Positions 43,223 to 52,242 of a DNA stretch of 64,000 bases are shown here, piece after piece (position 1 is the first letter of the stretch; each line of letters starts with the position of its first letter). The position numbers were made by a program, and so were the translations under genes. The stretch covers positions 186,001 to 250,000 of the forward strand of contig NZ_FNUX01000002.1 in assembly GCF_900108305.1 (NCBI RefSeq), in the 5' to 3' direction. Source of the stretch: Nitrosomonas ureae (GTDB lineage Bacteria; Pseudomonadota; Gammaproteobacteria; Burkholderiales; Nitrosomonadaceae). The notes beneath the pieces are model-generated. The model had not been told where the DNA came from. It did no database searches and saw nothing but the letters and a program-made list of their open reading frames with translations.

Positions 43223-44137
43223 ATGAAGTATTTTTTACAAAAGGGAAGGTCAGCTGCTAATTTTATAACAATTGTTTCGTTATTCATTATTTTTGCGGTA
43301 ACTACGACACAAGCCTATGCGCAGGATGCGGCAGCCCAACGCATCAAACAGCTGGAAAATACCTTGCAGGAAATTCAGAATGAGTTAAATAGAATCAAGG
43401 CGGAATCGGTGCAAACTACGCGGAAAGTTGAGCAGATTCAGGAAACGTCGGTACAAACCACCAGAAAGGTGGAGCAGATTCAGCAAGCCAGCATCCCAGC
43501 TGAGAGGAAAAGTATCGATCTCGATGGTATGAGTCAAAAAAAGATCATGCTGTTTTTCCGTGGTGGCTATGGCAGAAGCGATGGGCATCGTAATGGTGTA
43601 TCGATTGAAAGCCGTGTCGCGCCGGTGGGCGCGCAGGAGCAAGCGGACCGGCATGCGTGGTATACCGGCGCCGGGTTTGATTTTCAATTGACCAAGGATA
43701 CTTGGGGATTCATGCCCAAAACTGAAATTGATGCAGAGCTGATGTTTGAATATAAGCAATATGGTCATGGCATTCTGGGCAATGCGCTGGCGAACGAGCC
43801 TACGCAGCTGGCGGGGGGTGCATACAATCCTCGGGGGGTGACTGTTAATCAATTTACTTTAACCGCATCACCCAAAATTAAGTTTAATCATTTTGCGGAA
43901 TATAAAATCAGACCCTGGATTATCCCGGCCGGTCTGGCGATACACGTCGTCAGCCCTCCCACTGAATCCATTACCGTACTGGAACCGGGCATTATGTTTG
44001 CAGGCGGTATTGAATATAACATATGGAAAGATTTCTTCATTGGCACTGATGCGCGTTACCAATTAGTCGCTGGTTCGCTGGATGGCACGAAAATTGGCGG
44101 CTTGACCGTTGGTGGCTATGTGGGTATCGGTTTTTAA
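43223..44137 (+). CDS. Outer-membrane beta-barrel protein with N-terminal coiled coil
   Basis: A 304-residue exported protein. The frame is open to 43055, but AAGGAG 6 bases before the ATG at 43223 and a signal peptide (cleavage near AYA/QDAAAQ) fix the start. After it comes a coiled coil (about residues 38-90) with a 13-residue direct repeat (SVQTTRKVEQIQ twice). The rest alternates hydrophobic and polar residues and ends with GYVGIGF, an aromatic C-terminus typical of barrel proteins. It may be a porin or surface protein; the substrate is unknown. A strong terminator follows, so it is a single-gene unit. Confidence 0.72.
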   Translation: MKYFLQKGRSAANFITIVSLFIIFAVTTTQAYAQDAAAQRIKQLENTLQEIQNELNRIKAESVQTTRKVEQIQETSVQTTRKVEQIQQASIPAERKSIDLDGMSQKKIMLFFRGGYGRSDGHRNGVSIESRVAPVGAQEQADRHAWYTGAGFDFQLTKDTWGFMPKTEIDAELMFEYKQYGHGILGNALANEPTQLAGGAYNPRGVTVNQFTLTASPKIKFNHFAEYKIRPWIIPAGLAIHVVSPPTESITVLEPGIMFAGGIEYNIWKDFFIGTDARYQLVAGSLDGTKIGGLTVGGYVGIGF

Positions 44138-44261
44138 ACCCGTGTATACGCTGCCTATGAGCAATCAACTACCGTAACAGTAGGATTCTTGTGATTTATT
44201 GATTAGTGCCATGTTTTGTTCGTTCGTTACCAAAAGAGTATCAATGAGTAACGAAGCCTTT

Positions 44262-44296
44262 GCACCTCACCATTCGCTTGGTGAGGTGCTTTTTTA
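44262..44296 (+). terminator. Intrinsic terminator of the outer-membrane protein gene
   Basis: GCACCTCACC-ATTCGCTT-GGTGAGGTGC followed by TTTTTT is a perfect 10-bp GC-rich stem with a T-tract. Confidence 0.92.
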
Positions 44297-44340
44297 TGAT
44301 GCAATAGAACCGGGTGGATTCCAGCTGTTTTTCTGAGAAC

Positions 44341-44430
44341 TTAATCATAAGAGATGGCGACGTTGCCAACATAACCTACCATTGAGTTCTCCAGTAAACG
44401 TTCGCTTATATCAACTGGGTAATACGATGA
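44341..44430 (-). pseudogene. Possible C-terminal gene remnant
   Basis: On the minus strand, between a TAG and a TAA, a 29-codon stretch reads SSYYPVDISERLLENSMVGY then VGNVAISYD. It has coding-like composition but no start or ribosome-binding site. The alternating pattern would suit the tail of an exported or outer-membrane protein. I do not recognise it. Confidence 0.22.
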
Positions 44431-44466
44431 CTAGATGATTCGATCTTCATATAAGTGAAATAGAAA

Positions 44467-45012
44467 CTAATCAATTATTCGTTTGAGATTGGATAAAAAG
44501 ACAGCCACCGCGCTCAGTAAGAGCAAAGGCCAGAACTGAACAAAAGGCTCATACCATTTCGTGCCGACCGTAATCGGGATTTCCAGCGTGAAATCAGCTT
44601 GGTGTTCGTCTACCCCCGAGAGGCGTATGACATATTCTCCCGGCTCATCGATGCGGATGTCCTGATAAATAATACCGGATTGATAATTTCGGGCGGGAAT
44701 CGACAACAGTGACTGCGCTGGCGCGCCACCGATTTCCTTAAACAGGCTGAGCGCTACAGGTTGTTCGCGCATAGATACGGGATGCAGCAGGTCGATGGTA
44801 ATACTGAGCAGGCCAGGGCTGGGCACCTTACCGCACAGAATGGGAACGGACATTGCACTCAGAGCATCATCCGGTACCTTATAATCATGAGGAATAAAAT
44901 AAGCGGAATAACCGATCAGCAATGTTTCAGACTCAATCGTGCAGGTGCCGCCACGAAAGCCTTTGGGATAAGTTTCCGATCCGTCTCCCTGAGAGCTTAC
45001 GTGAAACTGCAT
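44467..45012 (-). CDS. C-terminally anchored membrane protein, apparently cut off from its signal peptide
   Basis: An open frame of 181 residues from ATG 45012. It contains a beta-rich domain with three cysteines (GGTCTIESETLLIGYS, VPILCGKVPSPG, EPGEYVIRLSGV) and ends in a membrane helix (about 157-175, FVQFWPLLLLSAVAVFLSNL) and a short basic tail. That topology needs export, yet this frame has no signal peptide and no ribosome-binding site. A well-placed signal-like peptide lies in another frame just upstream (44997-45101), so one gene has probably been split by a frameshift. Family unknown. Confidence 0.5.
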   Translation of the reverse strand: MQFHVSSQGDGSETYPKGFRGGTCTIESETLLIGYSAYFIPHDYKVPDDALSAMSVPILCGKVPSPGLLSITIDLLHPVSMREQPVALSLFKEIGGAPAQSLLSIPARNYQSGIIYQDIRIDEPGEYVIRLSGVDEHQADFTLEIPITVGTKWYEPFVQFWPLLLLSAVAVFLSNLKRIID

Positions 45013-45101
45013 GCCGCGATCACAACGATGCTCATCAATATTCCCGTGACAATTACAAGACGCCGGGCGCGGATCGATAAATTCTGCCAGATTGTGGTCA
45101 T
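44997..45101 (-). CDS. 34-residue signal-anchor-like ORF overlapping the next gene
   Basis: ATG 45101 follows an excellent GGGAGGAAAA site. It encodes MTTIWQNLSIRARRLVIVTG then ILMSIVVIAACSFT, a basic stretch followed by a hydrophobic helix and a lipobox-like VIAAC. It stops at 44997, overlapping the 181-residue frame by 16 bases. It is either the true 5' end of that gene separated by a frameshift or a translated leader. Confidence 0.45.
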   Translation of the reverse strand: MTTIWQNLSIRARRLVIVTGILMSIVVIAACSFT

Positions 45102-45182
45102 TTTTCCTCCCTGATAAATATTTTAAGTGGTTAAAAAAATCGATGGTTCAGCCCGGTTCTATTCTTACCACCGGACATGGAT

Positions 45183-45749
45183 TTATTGTGCGCTTCGCAA
45201 AATATCTGCAGCGGCCAGCCGTCCTATATGCGCAATTTCACCATTGCCGGTAACCATTGCTGTCACGATGGTGCCATCAATCAATAGGCTCAGTTTTTCC
45301 GTTACTATCTCGGGATCCCGCGCGCCGCTTTCCGCTACCATTGACTGGAGTTTTGCATTTATTTTTTCCCTGTGTCCGTTGGCAATTTCCTGTATCCAGC
45401 TATTGCTCTTTTCATGTTCAGCCACGGCATTGATAAATACGCAACCGAAAAAATCGTCACTGCCAAACCAGTCCTGCATTAAATCGAATAGTGCCAGGAT
45501 ACGGTCGATAGGCGTGCATTCCATTGTCGGCAGATCCGAATCAAACCAGCGGAACCACATATTTGCTTCCGCCTCGAATACGGCTTTGAGCAAGTTTTCT
45601 TTCGATCCGTAATGCGTGTAGAGACTGCGCCGGGATACCCCCGATTCTTTAATGATTCTGGCGATACCGGTAGCATGAATGCCCACACGGCAGAACAGGC
45701 GGCGTGCCGTCCACAGTATTTTTTCCTCGACTGATATTTTTCTAGGCAT
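45183..45749 (-). CDS. TetR-family transcriptional regulator
   Basis: A 188-residue one-component regulator. The N-terminal helix-turn-helix (about residues 10-55) reads KILWTARRLFCRVGIHATGI, then IIKESGVSRRSLYTHYGSKE and NLLKAVF, the standard TetR pattern. The C-terminal region is a helical ligand and dimer domain. It lies just downstream of a flavin monooxygenase pseudogene on the same strand, so it may once have controlled that gene. The current target is unknown. Confidence 0.85.
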   Translation of the reverse strand: MPRKISVEEKILWTARRLFCRVGIHATGIARIIKESGVSRRSLYTHYGSKENLLKAVFEAEANMWFRWFDSDLPTMECTPIDRILALFDLMQDWFGSDDFFGCVFINAVAEHEKSNSWIQEIANGHREKINAKLQSMVAESGARDPEIVTEKLSLLIDGTIVTAMVTGNGEIAHIGRLAAADILRSAQ

Positions 45750-45788
45750 TAGTGTTAAGCATCATCCATTTGTGATGAGAGGATCTCT

Positions 45789-46473
45789 TCATATATTCGC
45801 ATTCGATTGTGTTCCAACCTGTTTCCTGAGTTTCCTGGCGATTCTGCCGGCCTCAGCACGGATTTCCCGCAACTGGCCACTGAGCGGGTTGATTTGTCCG
45901 ATAAAATAGAGACGGGGTGCTTTCTCGAATTCCTGATCACCCGAAATTTTTGGCCTGCCCTTCTCGTCAGCAATGCCTGGTATCTGTACAAGCTCAGGAA
46001 TTCCGGTACGGAAACCGGTTCCAGCTACGATGACATCAGGCTGCAGTGTTATTGTGGCATTATCATTATTCTGTACTGTGGCTCCAGCAGTACTTTGCAC
46101 ATGCACCGTCGGGCCGGAGATTTTCTGTATCGGACCAACAATTCAAATGTCTTAACCCTATTCCCAGGCCTACGATCGGAATACCAAAAATTCTTTTGGG
46201 CAGAAAGTGCGGCAATGTTCTGACAGACATCGTTACCGAGCTTACATACTCAGTCAGTCTGCTGGCAATTTCAGCTGCGGAATTGCCGCTGCCGATCACG
46301 AACACATGCTTTTTCGCGTAATCCTGTGTCCGTTTGAATGTTGAAGAGTGAAGGATTTCTTCTGGAAAAGCCTCTCTTCCTTCCCATTCGGGAATCACTG
46401 GAATACGGCAAGTACCGATTGCCATGACAACCGCCCGTGATTCGAATTGCCGATGATCATTGCTTATGATCAG
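45789..46473 (-). pseudogene. Flavin-containing monooxygenase pseudogene
   Basis: Two overlapping frames together give the C-terminal two-thirds of an FMO/K+-transport-flavoprotein-like protein. The upstream frame has ESRAVVMAIGTCRIPVIPEW, then KKHVFVIGSGNSAAEIASRL (NADPH-binding GxGxxA). After a single-base shift near 46145 comes IVGPIQKISGPTVHVQ, DVIVAGTGFRTGIPEL and APRLYFIGQINPLSGQLREI. The N-terminal FAD-binding GxGxxG region is missing, and a stop at 46474-46476 closes the 5' end. Truncation plus frameshift make it non-functional. Confidence 0.75.
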
Positions 46474-46519
46474 TCAGATATCGCGGTTACGGTCATATAA
46501 GATTCTGTATTGCCTAAGA

Positions 46520-46684
46520 TCACTCAAGATTTATGCCATTGATCACATTTTGGGTATCCGAGTCAATCATGATCAAATCTCCATAACATCCCAACAGTAG
46601 AAATTCATAACCCGTTTGCCTACTTAATTGATCTGACAGGTATTCAGTATTATTGTCAGCAAAAGGTAGACTTATCATTCTCAT
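46520..46684 (-). CDS. Doubtful small ORF between the monooxygenase pseudogene and the guanidine operon
   Basis: From the ATG at 46684 a 54-residue peptide reads MRMISLPFADNNTEYLSDQL and continues to NVINGINLE. It has coding-like composition and a faint likeness to a polysaccharide deacetylase strand-helix unit (ISLPF...GYEF), but no ribosome-binding site. It may be a gene scrap. Nothing else is seen in 46474-46794. Confidence 0.22.
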   Translation of the reverse strand: MRMISLPFADNNTEYLSDQLSRQTGYEFLLLGCYGDLIMIDSDTQNVINGINLE

Positions 46685-46794
46685 TTTGTGAGTAATATAC
46701 TGGAAATCATGAAATGGCAAGCTGGATAAATGAGAGGTGGGATGAATGGGAGGTGTTTTTCTGAGATATCGGGATTAGCCCAATTGGTTTTCCA

Positions 46795-48618
46795 TTATGA
46801 GAGGTCGCGTTGTTTCAGGTAGTTACGCCATCCACCAAATTGACTGATATCCATTGCATTCTCGATGGCATAACGCTCGCAGACAAAACCCAGCAGCGTT
46901 TCACCGTTCACCAACGTAATGGTACCGATCCCTAAGGGTACCGGAATGCCGACTACGAAACTCCCTAATTCATACATCGGTAACTCCCAAACCTCCACCT
47001 CAATCGGAACCCCCTGCTCATTTTTGTTGACCCGAATTAAGCCGGGACGTTGCGGAGGATTGCCGGGTAATGCGTAGAGCCTGTAGTCAGGGGAAGTGGT
47101 AGTGCTTGTCACCAATCGGCCTCGACGGCTGGTTAATTGTCCGTTCAATGGCAAGCCGGATAAATGTGCGCCACAAACAGCTATCCGTACCTGTCCCGAT
47201 TCGGGTGCGGCAGGAAAATGAGCATCCTGACGTAATGCAATGCCAGTTGCGCCCAGAGAGAGTGATTGGTGCTGCTGTAAACGATGGGCAAGATGCAGTA
47301 ATGGATGATCTTGATGGGCTGGTGCTGCCAGCGTTATGCCAAAAGGCAGTCCGTTGCTCTGAAAGCCTGCAGGGACGGCTATTGCTGCATAATCAAGCAG
47401 ATTCATGAAATTGGTATAATAACCCAGATTGGTATTGAGGCGGATAGGATCCCGCTGCATGGCCTGAATGGAGTAGATCGTTCCTGCGGTGGGTGTTAAT
47501 AAACAATCAACATGAGTCCAAATCTGATCTGCTTGTTGTTTGATGCGGCGTAATTGGTAAAAACCATTGAATGCATCGGCCGCCGAGCGATGTTTCGCAG
47601 TCGCGATGATTTCATGCACCGGTGCAATGATTTGATCGCCATGCAGTTCGAAGAATGATTGAATCGCTGCATAGCGCTCAGCTACCCAAGGACCCTCGTA
47701 AAGAAGCCGGGCGGCTTCAAGAAAGGGTTCAAAATCAATCTCGACCGCTTCTCCGCCCAGCGCTTGTATGCGCGTTATGGTTTCATTAAATAACCGTTCG
47801 TTATCAGGATTATCAAAAAATTTAAGATGTTGCTTGTGCGGAATGCCAAAACGAAAATGGAGAGCGGCACCAAAATTGAAACCGTGACTTTTTCTTTCCC
47901 TGGAATAAATATCCGCTGCGTCGTAGCCAGCGCAAGCTTTCAGAATGTGTGTCACGTCAATGGCAGTAAAGGCGAAAATGGATACCGTATCAAGGGAACG
48001 GCAGGCGGGTACCACGCCATGCGTCGAGAGCCAGCCTTTGGTGGGTTTATATCCGATCAGATTATTAAAAGCGGCGGGAACTCTGCCGGAACCTGCGGTA
48101 TCGGTGCCGAGGCTGAAACACACCTGTCCTTTAGCTACGGCGACAGCCGAACCTGAACTTGATCCCCCGGAAATATAAGCAGGATCAAATGCGTTCCGGC
48201 AAGCCCCATAGGGAGATCGTGTGCCGTTTAGTCCGGTAGCGAATTGGTCAAGATTGGATTTGCCGACAGGAATTGCACCTGCATCTATCAATTTTTTCAC
48301 GACCGTTGCGCTACATGAAGGCGTGTAGGCAAAGGCCGGGCAAGCTGCCGTTGTTGGTAATCCCGCTAAATCTATATTGTCTTTGATGGCGAAAGGTATG
48401 CCATACAATGGGAGCGATGCCATACCTGCAGCTTCCACTTTACGGGCATAATCTTTCAATGATTCCAATGGAAGCGTAGAAATCCAGGCATGATCCGGAT
48501 CATTCTGAATCTCGGCGTGAATTGCTTCAACCAATTGAGTCGGTGAGAGTTCGCCACTCGCATAGCATTGCAGCAAAGATGTAATGTCACCCAGCGGGAA
48601 AAGCTTCTTTTTCATCAT
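46795..48618 (-). CDS. atzF: Allophanate hydrolase
   Basis: A 607-residue amidase-signature enzyme that converts allophanate to ammonia and CO2. The catalytic triad is visible: Lys79 in YGIPFAIKDNID, the cis-Ser group in GGSSSGSAVAVA (about 153-155) and the nucleophile Ser177 in GTDTAGSGRVPA. The C-terminal domain (about 470-607) typical of full-length allophanate hydrolase is present. It is the last gene of the riboswitch-controlled operon and overlaps the carboxylase gene by 4 bases. Here it most likely handles allophanate formed from carboxyguanidine. Confidence 0.93.
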   Translation of the reverse strand: MMKKKLFPLGDITSLLQCYASGELSPTQLVEAIHAEIQNDPDHAWISTLPLESLKDYARKVEAAGMASLPLYGIPFAIKDNIDLAGLPTTAACPAFAYTPSCSATVVKKLIDAGAIPVGKSNLDQFATGLNGTRSPYGACRNAFDPAYISGGSSSGSAVAVAKGQVCFSLGTDTAGSGRVPAAFNNLIGYKPTKGWLSTHGVVPACRSLDTVSIFAFTAIDVTHILKACAGYDAADIYSRERKSHGFNFGAALHFRFGIPHKQHLKFFDNPDNERLFNETITRIQALGGEAVEIDFEPFLEAARLLYEGPWVAERYAAIQSFFELHGDQIIAPVHEIIATAKHRSAADAFNGFYQLRRIKQQADQIWTHVDCLLTPTAGTIYSIQAMQRDPIRLNTNLGYYTNFMNLLDYAAIAVPAGFQSNGLPFGITLAAPAHQDHPLLHLAHRLQQHQSLSLGATGIALRQDAHFPAAPESGQVRIAVCGAHLSGLPLNGQLTSRRGRLVTSTTTSPDYRLYALPGNPPQRPGLIRVNKNEQGVPIEVEVWELPMYELGSFVVGIPVPLGIGTITLVNGETLLGFVCERYAIENAMDISQFGGWRNYLKQRDLS

Positions 48619-51600
48619 TTTTCTTCCTGAATGACGAAAAGCGCCTGTCCGGCAGATACGTATCCTCCCTGTTTGCAGAATAACTGCCGTATTGTGCCGG
48701 TAACCGGCGAATCCACTGCGAATTCCATTTTCATCGATTCTATTACGATAACGGGCTTACCCGCTTCAATACGCTCGCCTTCTTTGACCAGCAGCTTCCA
48801 GACGGTACCGGTTACTTGAGCGCTGATCGCCTGCGCACCTTCCGGCAAGTCCAGCTCACTTTGCGCATCGGCTTCATCCAACATATCTTCATTGACATAC
48901 TGGGACAGATTGTTGGCTTCCCAGTGCCTCCGTTCGGCCTCAAATGCCGCTTGTTGCGTGGTTTTGAATGCGTTGATACTGGCAGCTTGCTGTTGCAGGA
49001 AAATATTGTATTGTTTAAGGTTTAAAACAGTTTCTTCGATACGCAGCTTAAAATATCCGCTAATAAAATCCTTGCGCAGCTTGAGCAATTCATCTTCACT
49101 CACCGGATAGAACCGGATCTGATCAAAGAAACGCAGTAACCAGGGTTTTCCATCGATAAAATCCGCTGTCTGGCGGTAGCGATTCCACATCGGTATAGTA
49201 CGGCCGACGAACTGATAACCGCCCGGACCTTCCATGCCGTACACGCATAAATAAGCGCCGCCAATACCGACCGCATTTTCAGGCGTCCAGGTACGGGCTG
49301 GATTGTACTTAGTAGTCACTAAACGGTGGCGAGGATCCAGCGGGGTAGCTACCGGTGCGCCCAGATAGACATCTCCGAGTCCCATAACCAAATAACTGGC
49401 TGCAAAAACGATGCGCCGGACATCTTCAATGCTTTCCAGTCCGTTAATACGGCGGATAAATTCAATGTTGCTCGGACACCAGGGTGCATCACTGCGCACT
49501 GACTGCATGTATTTCTCGATAGCCAGTTGTGTCGCGATATCATTCCAGGATAAAGGAAGATGAACGATGCGGGACGGCACCTCCATATCATCAATCGCAG
49601 GCAATTGCCTTTCGCCAGCAATCAGAAGCGCCAGCAATGCATCGCGCGACAGCTGCAAGGACTCAAAGTGGATTTGCAAGGAGCGGATTCCGGGTGTCAG
49701 ATCCAGGATGCCACAAAGTCCGTCATCGATACGTTGCTGCAACCAATTCATTAAGGCATGAGCGCGGAAGCGCAAGTTGAGATCAAGTACCGGAGGCCCG
49801 TACTCGACCAGCAAGTATTTGTCGCCGGACTGACGATAAGTCACCTGCATCTGTTCTGTACTCTGGGGAATACGATGTAGAACAGGATCTCCCGGCTCTC
49901 CGAAAATGGAATGAGTCCGTCCAGGGTTATGCGTCTCAAGATTCCTGATTAATTCACTCTGCTGTTGTTCCAACGCAGATGCCTGCTCTATGGATACGGG
50001 ACGGAAGCGGATGCTGTCGCCAGGCTTGAGCTGCCCGATTTTCCAAAGCTCTGCCTGAATAATAGTGACCGGACAAACAAAACCACCCAGGCTGGGACCA
50101 TCCGGGCCCAGGATAATCGGCATGTCTCCGGTAAAATCCACTGCGCCTATGGCGTAAGCGTTATCGTGAATGTTGGAAGGATGCAGGCCGGCTTCCCCGC
50201 CGTCGCTACGCGCCCATTGTGGTTTGGGGCCAATCAGCCGTACGCCTGTGCGACTTGAGTTGTGGTGTACTTTCCATTCAGCGGCAAAAAAATGCTCGAT
50301 ATCCGCGGAAGTGAAAAAATCGGGCGCGCCATGAGGACCATACAGAACTGCAATTTCCCAACGGTTGGTATATTGCGGAATCAATTCGTGCGGCAAATAC
50401 CGTGAGACAGGAGGATGAGGGGATGGAAGCGGAGGAATATGAAGTACATCGCCGGTACGCAATACACGCCCGGCATGCCCGCCAAATTGCCCGAGCGTGA
50501 AAGTGGATTTGCTGCCAAGGTAATCGGGAGCTTGGAAACCGCCATATATGGCCAGATAAGCCCGACTGCCACCATGTTTGATTTTGCCAAATTGCAAGCG
50601 CGAGCCTGCTTTGACAAAATGGGATTGCCATTGCGGCAGCGGTTCGTTATCCAGCAACACATCCATCGGCGCACCGCAAATCGCTATGATGCTGTCGCAA
50701 TTAAAATCCAGCGTCGGTCCTGCGAGAGTAATTTCCAGTCCGGCGCTATCATCCGAATTATTGACCAATTGGTTAGCCAGACGAAAAGCCAGGTTATCCA
50801 TCGGTCCGGAAGGGGGAACGCCAACATTCCAATAACCAATACGTCCCGGATAATCCTGGATCATGGTCTGCACACCGGCATTCAAAACGTTGATGCTATG
50901 CGGCTGATAATGGAATCCGTTGAGAAATTGCGTGTGCGATTGCCCGCTACGGAATACCGCGCTGCGCAGTATTTGCCCGAGATATGCAAGATTGGTTTCA
51001 ATCCCGTATAGCGATGTGTTCTCCAACGCGGCCAGTAGTTTTGCGATGGCTTCCCCGCGTTCCGGTGCGTGGATGATGATTTTTGCCAGCATCGGATCAT
51101 AATACGCGGAAACTTCAACGCCGCGCTCGATCCAGGTCTCGACACGTGCATCCGCGGAGAACTCCACTGCGGTCAGTATGCCACTGGAAGGCTGAAATTC
51201 TTTTGCAGGATTCTCGGCATAAACCCTGGTTTGAATGGAAACTCCGCGAGGCTGAATGGTAAAGGAGTCGAGTGGCGGCATATCGCCCGCGGCTTGCCGC
51301 ACCATCCATTCCACCAGATCAAAACCGGTTGCTTCTTCGGTTACGCCGTGCTCAACCTGCAGGCGCGTGTTAACCTCGAGAAAATAAAATTCACCCGTGG
51401 CGGCATCAAAAATATATTCAACGGTGCCAGCGGATTGATAATTGACCGCCTTGCCAAGGCGTACCGCGGTATCCAGCAATGCCTGCCGCAGATGTGGCGC
51501 AAGGTTGGGGGCGGGTGTTTCCTCGATGACTTTCTGATTACGCCGTTGCATGGAGCAATCGCGCTCGCCCAAGGCGATGACCTGGCCTTTGCCGTCACCG

Positions 51601-52238
51601 AAAATTTGTACCTCGATATGACGCGCCTGGTCGACATATTTTTCCAAAAATAAACCGGCATCCTTAAAATTGTTTTGCGCAAGCGTTTTGACGGATTCGT
51701 AAGCGCCAATCAATTCATCTTGATTCCAGCATAAACGCATACCGATACCGCCGCCGCCGGCGGTACTTTTCAGCATAACGGGATAACCGATATGTTTAGC
51801 CTGATGACAGGCAGCATCCAAGTTTTCCAGTAAGCCGGTTCCAGGTAACAGCGGTATCTGATTCTCCATCGCCAGCGCCCGTGCAGTATGCTTCAGGCCA
51901 AAGGCGCGCATTTGTTGCGGCGTGGGGCCGATAAAGCAGATATTCTGCGCAGTGCACTGCGCAGCAAATTCTGCATTCTCGCTTAAGAATCCATAACCGG
52001 GATGGATGGCTTGAGCACCGGATTGTTCCGCAACCTTAAGGATCTTATCCGGGCGCAAATAGCTTTCCGCTGCAACGCCATCCCCAATGCAGTAAACTTC
52101 ATCAGCTTCGGTAACATGGCGGGATAACGCATCGGCTTCAGTATAAACTGCCACGCTGGTTATTTGCATGCGGCGCAGTGTACGGATGATCCGGCAAGCG
52201 ATTGCACCGCGGTTGGCGATGAGTACTTTGCTGAACAT
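48615..52238 (-). CDS. uca: Biotin-dependent guanidine (urea-type) carboxylase
   Basis: A 1207-residue single-chain carboxylase of the urea carboxylase family. Order: biotin carboxylase (about 1-450; ATP-grasp KSTAGGGGIGMRLC, ERDCSMQRRNQKVIEE), carboxyltransferase domains (about 455-1050; KipI/KipA-like, GEAGLHPSNIHDNAYAIGAV), biotin carrier at the C-terminus with biotinyl Lys1170 in VIESMKMEFAVDSP. Fungal urea amidolyases, as I recall, read INFTGD where this has VDFTGD (Asp about 701); Asp there has been linked to guanidine preference. With the riboswitch and DUF1989 partners, guanidine is the better substrate call; databases would say urea carboxylase. It starts 4 bases after the second DUF1989 gene. 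Confidence 0.9.
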   Translation of the reverse strand: MFSKVLIANRGAIACRIIRTLRRMQITSVAVYTEADALSRHVTEADEVYCIGDGVAAESYLRPDKILKVAEQSGAQAIHPGYGFLSENAEFAAQCTAQNICFIGPTPQQMRAFGLKHTARALAMENQIPLLPGTGLLENLDAACHQAKHIGYPVMLKSTAGGGGIGMRLCWNQDELIGAYESVKTLAQNNFKDAGLFLEKYVDQARHIEVQIFGDGKGQVIALGERDCSMQRRNQKVIEETPAPNLAPHLRQALLDTAVRLGKAVNYQSAGTVEYIFDAATGEFYFLEVNTRLQVEHGVTEEATGFDLVEWMVRQAAGDMPPLDSFTIQPRGVSIQTRVYAENPAKEFQPSSGILTAVEFSADARVETWIERGVEVSAYYDPMLAKIIIHAPERGEAIAKLLAALENTSLYGIETNLAYLGQILRSAVFRSGQSHTQFLNGFHYQPHSINVLNAGVQTMIQDYPGRIGYWNVGVPPSGPMDNLAFRLANQLVNNSDDSAGLEITLAGPTLDFNCDSIIAICGAPMDVLLDNEPLPQWQSHFVKAGSRLQFGKIKHGGSRAYLAIYGGFQAPDYLGSKSTFTLGQFGGHAGRVLRTGDVLHIPPLPSPHPPVSRYLPHELIPQYTNRWEIAVLYGPHGAPDFFTSADIEHFFAAEWKVHHNSSRTGVRLIGPKPQWARSDGGEAGLHPSNIHDNAYAIGAVDFTGDMPIILGPDGPSLGGFVCPVTIIQAELWKIGQLKPGDSIRFRPVSIEQASALEQQQSELIRNLETHNPGRTHSIFGEPGDPVLHRIPQSTEQMQVTYRQSGDKYLLVEYGPPVLDLNLRFRAHALMNWLQQRIDDGLCGILDLTPGIRSLQIHFESLQLSRDALLALLIAGERQLPAIDDMEVPSRIVHLPLSWNDIATQLAIEKYMQSVRSDAPWCPSNIEFIRRINGLESIEDVRRIVFAASYLVMGLGDVYLGAPVATPLDPRHRLVTTKYNPARTWTPENAVGIGGAYLCVYGMEGPGGYQFVGRTIPMWNRYRQTADFIDGKPWLLRFFDQIRFYPVSEDELLKLRKDFISGYFKLRIEETVLNLKQYNIFLQQQAASINAFKTTQQAAFEAERRHWEANNLSQYVNEDMLDEADAQSELDLPEGAQAISAQVTGTVWKLLVKEGERIEAGKPVIVIESMKMEFAVDSPVTGTIRQLFCKQGGYVSAGQALFVIQEEK

Positions 52239-52242
52239 GGCA

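Noticed and set aside
46795..52238. Plain urea amidolyase (urea carboxylase plus allophanate hydrolase) system
   Set aside because: The guanidine-I riboswitch, the paired DUF1989 genes and the Asp in VDFTGD together favour guanidine. Urea remains possible as a side substrate.
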